Source: Atopobium sp.
GTDB lineage: Bacteria > Actinomycetota > Coriobacteriia > Coriobacteriales > Atopobiaceae
DNA: 15,120 nt
Assembly: GCA_015258785.1 (NCBI GenBank)
Contig: JABZHP010000026.1
Location: 1-15,120 of the forward strand
Direction of reading: 5' to 3'
Below are positions 13,189 through 15,120 of this stretch, one piece after another. The translations under genes were made by a program, and so were the position numbers. Below the pieces are notes generated by a model. The model was not told where the DNA came from. It was given only the letters and a program-made list of their open reading frames with translations, and did no database searches. Position 1 is the first letter of the stretch. Each line of letters begins with the position of its first letter.

Positions 13189-14713
13189 CTACTGTGGCAA
13201 AATCCAGGTAGGAAGACCATCAGAGAAGATACGTGCGAGGGGGTATGCCTCTTCAACAGTCAGTGTTGCAACAACGTGATAAGGGCCCTCTGCTGATGCA
13301 TCAAATACCAGCGCAAGGGGTTTCTCGCCATCAGAGGTAGGAAGCGCAAGGTAGACGCAGTGCCTGGATGGATTGTAGAGCTCAACGGCCATGCGCCATC
13401 CATGTTTTGCTGCTCGCAGGGCGTTTTGCACCAGAGGCGAGTCGTCATCAAATCCGCACTCGGGATCAAAGAGCAGAGGCGCGGCACCTGGAACGGGAAG
13501 CGAAAAGTCAGCGTCAGTATGCATGAGCTGCTGCTCGTTCTTTCTGTAGACGTACGCTGCGGAAAGGCAAGCTTGCGCTGCCTGCAACGAGGGCGCGTCG
13601 CTCAGATAGGTGGTGCTAAGCGCATTCCAATCGGAGACAGGAGCCTCGTTCATGACCACGTCAACAGGGTTGACGGGCAGCTGCTTTGCCGCAGCAGGAA
13701 GCTTTTCCCACGAAGCAATGGCAGACTTTGGCAGTCCACGAAGCACGTCAACTGTCTGATCATGCAATTCATCTGCGGAAACGCTGAGCTCCAAGAGTGT
13801 CCAAGGACGCAGAGCTCCGCGTTTTGACTTGCGGATGGTAGCGGTAATTACCTCGTCTGTCTGCGGTTTTTTGTAACGCGTGTTAAACGTAAACGTGCCG
13901 CCCTTGGAAATGAGCGCGCGAGAAGACACTGCAAGTTTGAAGTCTTCCTCCAGCTGCTTGAGGACGTTGGCGTCAACGGGAGCCATCTGGTACAAAATGC
14001 CGAGAAGCTCGTTGTTGACGTGGACATCTTCCTCAAAATCGGCTGGGTATGTTGGGGTAGGGGCAGGAGCTTCATTCTGATTGATTACCTGCGTAGAAGT
14101 TTGGGATTCAGAAGCTGTAATGCTAGAGGCAGAACTTGTTGCACTCATTGCCTGCTGCAATACTGAAGGAGCAGCTTCAAGCGTCTTCTCTTCATCGGAG
14201 CCGTCGTAGGGGTTATAGGTTACGGTAAGCGAGATGGTTGGCTCAGGCACTACAGGTTCGGGCACTGTCGGCTCAGCAGTTTTAGACTCTGGAGCTGGCG
14301 TTTCGGTCTCGTCAGGTTCTGGAGATGCGTCATCAGCGGTTCCAGCGGGCTCTGGAGCGGCATCATCGGCAGATTCTTGCTGGAGGTCTTCTTCAGGCGC
14401 CTCTGCACAAGGTGTTGCTACAACTGGCACTTCAGCAGCAGACTCCTCTGCGATTGGTGCTGTTTCTGCAGCTGGCAGTTCCTCCGAGCTCTCCGCGACA
14501 GACAGCTCCTCTGGCTCCGTCGGCTCTTCTTGGGTAGGAAGTTCTTCCGCTTCAGGCTCTGTCTCAGCTACCAGGTGCTTTGGCTTGAGAGCTCGAATGG
14601 ACTTTGCCCCACGACGGCGCTTCCAAGGCTTGCCGTTGTTTTGCGCCTCGACGTTTTTCTCGCCAGCTATAAGGGCAGCCTCAAAGGTGTCAAAAGTTAA
14701 AAGCGTTGCGTAG
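13189..14713 (-). pseudogene. Gene of unknown function, 5' end removed by IS insertion (about 507 codons left)
   Basis: The frame is open from the TAG at 13191-13189 up to the IS edge near 14713 with no ATG, GTG or TTG before GTG 14430, so the original start has been cut off. The remaining protein begins ...YATLLTFDTFEAALIAGEKN, then a basic patch (KPWKRRRGAKSIRALKPK), then about 150 residues rich in Glu, Pro, Ala, Ser and Thr (14570-14060), then a globular C-terminal domain of about 280 residues with no motif I recognise (for example FEEDVHVNNELLGILYQMAP, AVELYNPSRHCVYLALPTSDGEKPLALVFDA). No membrane helix is seen. The layout (basic head, acidic linker, globular tail) suggests a scaffold or nucleic-acid/envelope-associated protein, but that is a guess. 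A 413-aa product from GTG 14430 might still be made. Convergent with the envelope operon. Confidence 0.65.
13318..13330 (-). repeat. TGGCGAGAAACCC word, inverted copy in the unknown gene
   Basis: Exact copy on the - strand, again read in frame as Gly-Glu-Lys-Pro (DGEKPLAL), the same frame as in the unrelated YidC-TagF gene. Confidence 0.9.
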
Positions 14714-14742
14714 TGATGTGACCCCCAAAAGTTAGACTTTTT

Positions 14743-14773
14743 TAGCGTAGCAGTTTGTATGGCTGCTACGCTA
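14743..14773 (+). terminator. IS-internal hairpin terminating inward transcription
   Basis: 11-bp perfect stem TAGCGTAGCAG (14743-14753) with CTGCTACGCTA (14763-14773), 9-nt loop, followed on + by TTTTT (14774-14778). It lies between the IS end and the transposase stop, so it would stop + strand transcription entering the element from the host side. Confidence 0.6.
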
Positions 14774-14776
14774 TTT

Positions 14777-15120
14777 TTATGCAGCCAAGAGTCTAAGCCT
14801 GTATTGTACTGGACTTAGCCATCCTAGTTTTTCTTTAATTCTTTGTTCGTTGTAATACTTTATGTATCGTTCGATTTCTGACTTTAGCTCATCGTAGCTA
14901 TAGTAAATAACGCCATAATAGATCTCTTGTTTAAGCAATCCAAAGAAGTTCTCCATAACGGAGTTATCATGGCAGTTTCCCTTACGAGACATACTTTGGA
15001 AGATTCTTTCTTCCTTAAGACGATGAGAGTATGCTTTCATTTGATAAGCCCAGCCTTGATCTGAGTGGAAAGTTCTTCTGTATTTGCAATCGGATGTTAT
15101 TTCAATAGCCTGTCCCAATG
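14777..15120 (-). CDS. IS3-family transposase OrfB, C-terminal part
   Basis: Integrase-core (rve, DDE) transposase. Seen: HSDQGWAYQ carrying the second Asp, SRKGNCHDNSVMENFFGLLKQE carrying the catalytic Glu, with exactly 35 residues between D and E as the D(35)E rule of IS3 requires, and the usual C-terminal YNEQRIKEKLGWLSPVQYR. The first Asp lies outside the window. The TTG at 15118 is an internal Leu, not a start; the gene continues beyond 15120. The visible part has no frameshift or stop, so the element may be active. Confidence 0.93.
   Translation of the reverse strand, partial: LGQAIEITSDCKYRRTFHSDQGWAYQMKAYSHRLKEERIFQSMSRKGNCHDNSVMENFFGLLKQEIYYGVIYYSYDELKSEIERYIKYYNEQRIKEKLGWLSPVQYRLRLLAA

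Larger units (their letters stand above)
14714..15120 (-). mobile_element. IS3-family (IS150-group-like) insertion sequence, partial (3' end)
   Basis: The element's outer end is best placed at 14714, TGATGTGACCCCCAAAAGT, which has the TG start and TGACCCC block of IS150-group terminal repeats. Inside are a hairpin and the end of the transposase gene. The rest of the element runs past the right edge, so the other inverted repeat and the 3-4 bp target duplication cannot be checked. It sits in and truncates the gene at 13189-14713. Confidence 0.85.

Noticed and set aside
14234..14713. Serine/glycine-rich + strand frame that could be taken for a surface repeat protein
   Set aside because: It is the antisense of the Glu/Pro-rich linker of the truncated gene; that gene's frame also holds a clear globular domain, so it is the real one.

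Overview
The window looks like chromosomal DNA of a moderate-GC, low-lineage Actinobacterium, most likely Coriobacteriia (an Atopobium/Lancefieldella/Olsenella-type organism). This rests on overall composition, strong AGGAGG-type ribosome sites, frequent TTG/GTG starts, and a membrane sulfatase with a 'YVDPSVMTYTIQ' segment after its signal peptide, which I associate with this group. It is an inference, not a database result. I see no tRNA, rRNA or CRISPR array.

Layout. (1) 1-218 holds a perfect 17-bp palindrome. A three-gene membrane cassette follows on + (219-2110): a 73-aa secreted/anchored peptide, a 12-TM MFS-type transporter and a 125-aa four-TM protein. (2) A strong hairpin at 2114-2155 separates it from a convergent metal-uptake operon on - (4947 to 2182): a Mn-type substrate-binding lipoprotein, an ATPase, a permease and a previously easy-to-miss 46-aa membrane peptide. 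Its promoter (5065-5093) is overlapped by a DtxR/MntR/SloR-like inverted repeat. (3) A short-chain dehydrogenase and a 2-keto-3-deoxygluconate permease (5329-7087) form a sugar-acid operon. It converges on an AraC-family regulator (8411-7602) across a gap containing two terminators and three copies of a 23-bp repeat. (4) 8855-13034 carries a two-gene envelope-polymer operon: a fusion of a YidC/Oxa1 insertase-like domain with a CDP-glycerol glycerophosphotransferase (TagF-like) domain, then a membrane-anchored LTA-synthase-like sulfatase. (5) On -, a gene of unknown function (13189-14713) has lost its 5' end to an IS3-family (IS150-group-like) element that runs off the right edge.

The most unusual signals are: (a) five exact copies of the 13-mer TGGCGAGAAACCC (both strands), two of them forming a terminator stem and two lying in frame as Gly-Glu-Lys-Pro in unrelated genes, a pattern like the DNA-uptake sequences of naturally competent bacteria; (b) the YidC-TagF fusion coupled to an LTA-synthase-like enzyme, suggesting a membrane-coupled glycerol-phosphate polymer pathway; (c) the small membrane peptide at the end of the metal operon; and (d) the clustered 23-bp repeats at 7262-7409.
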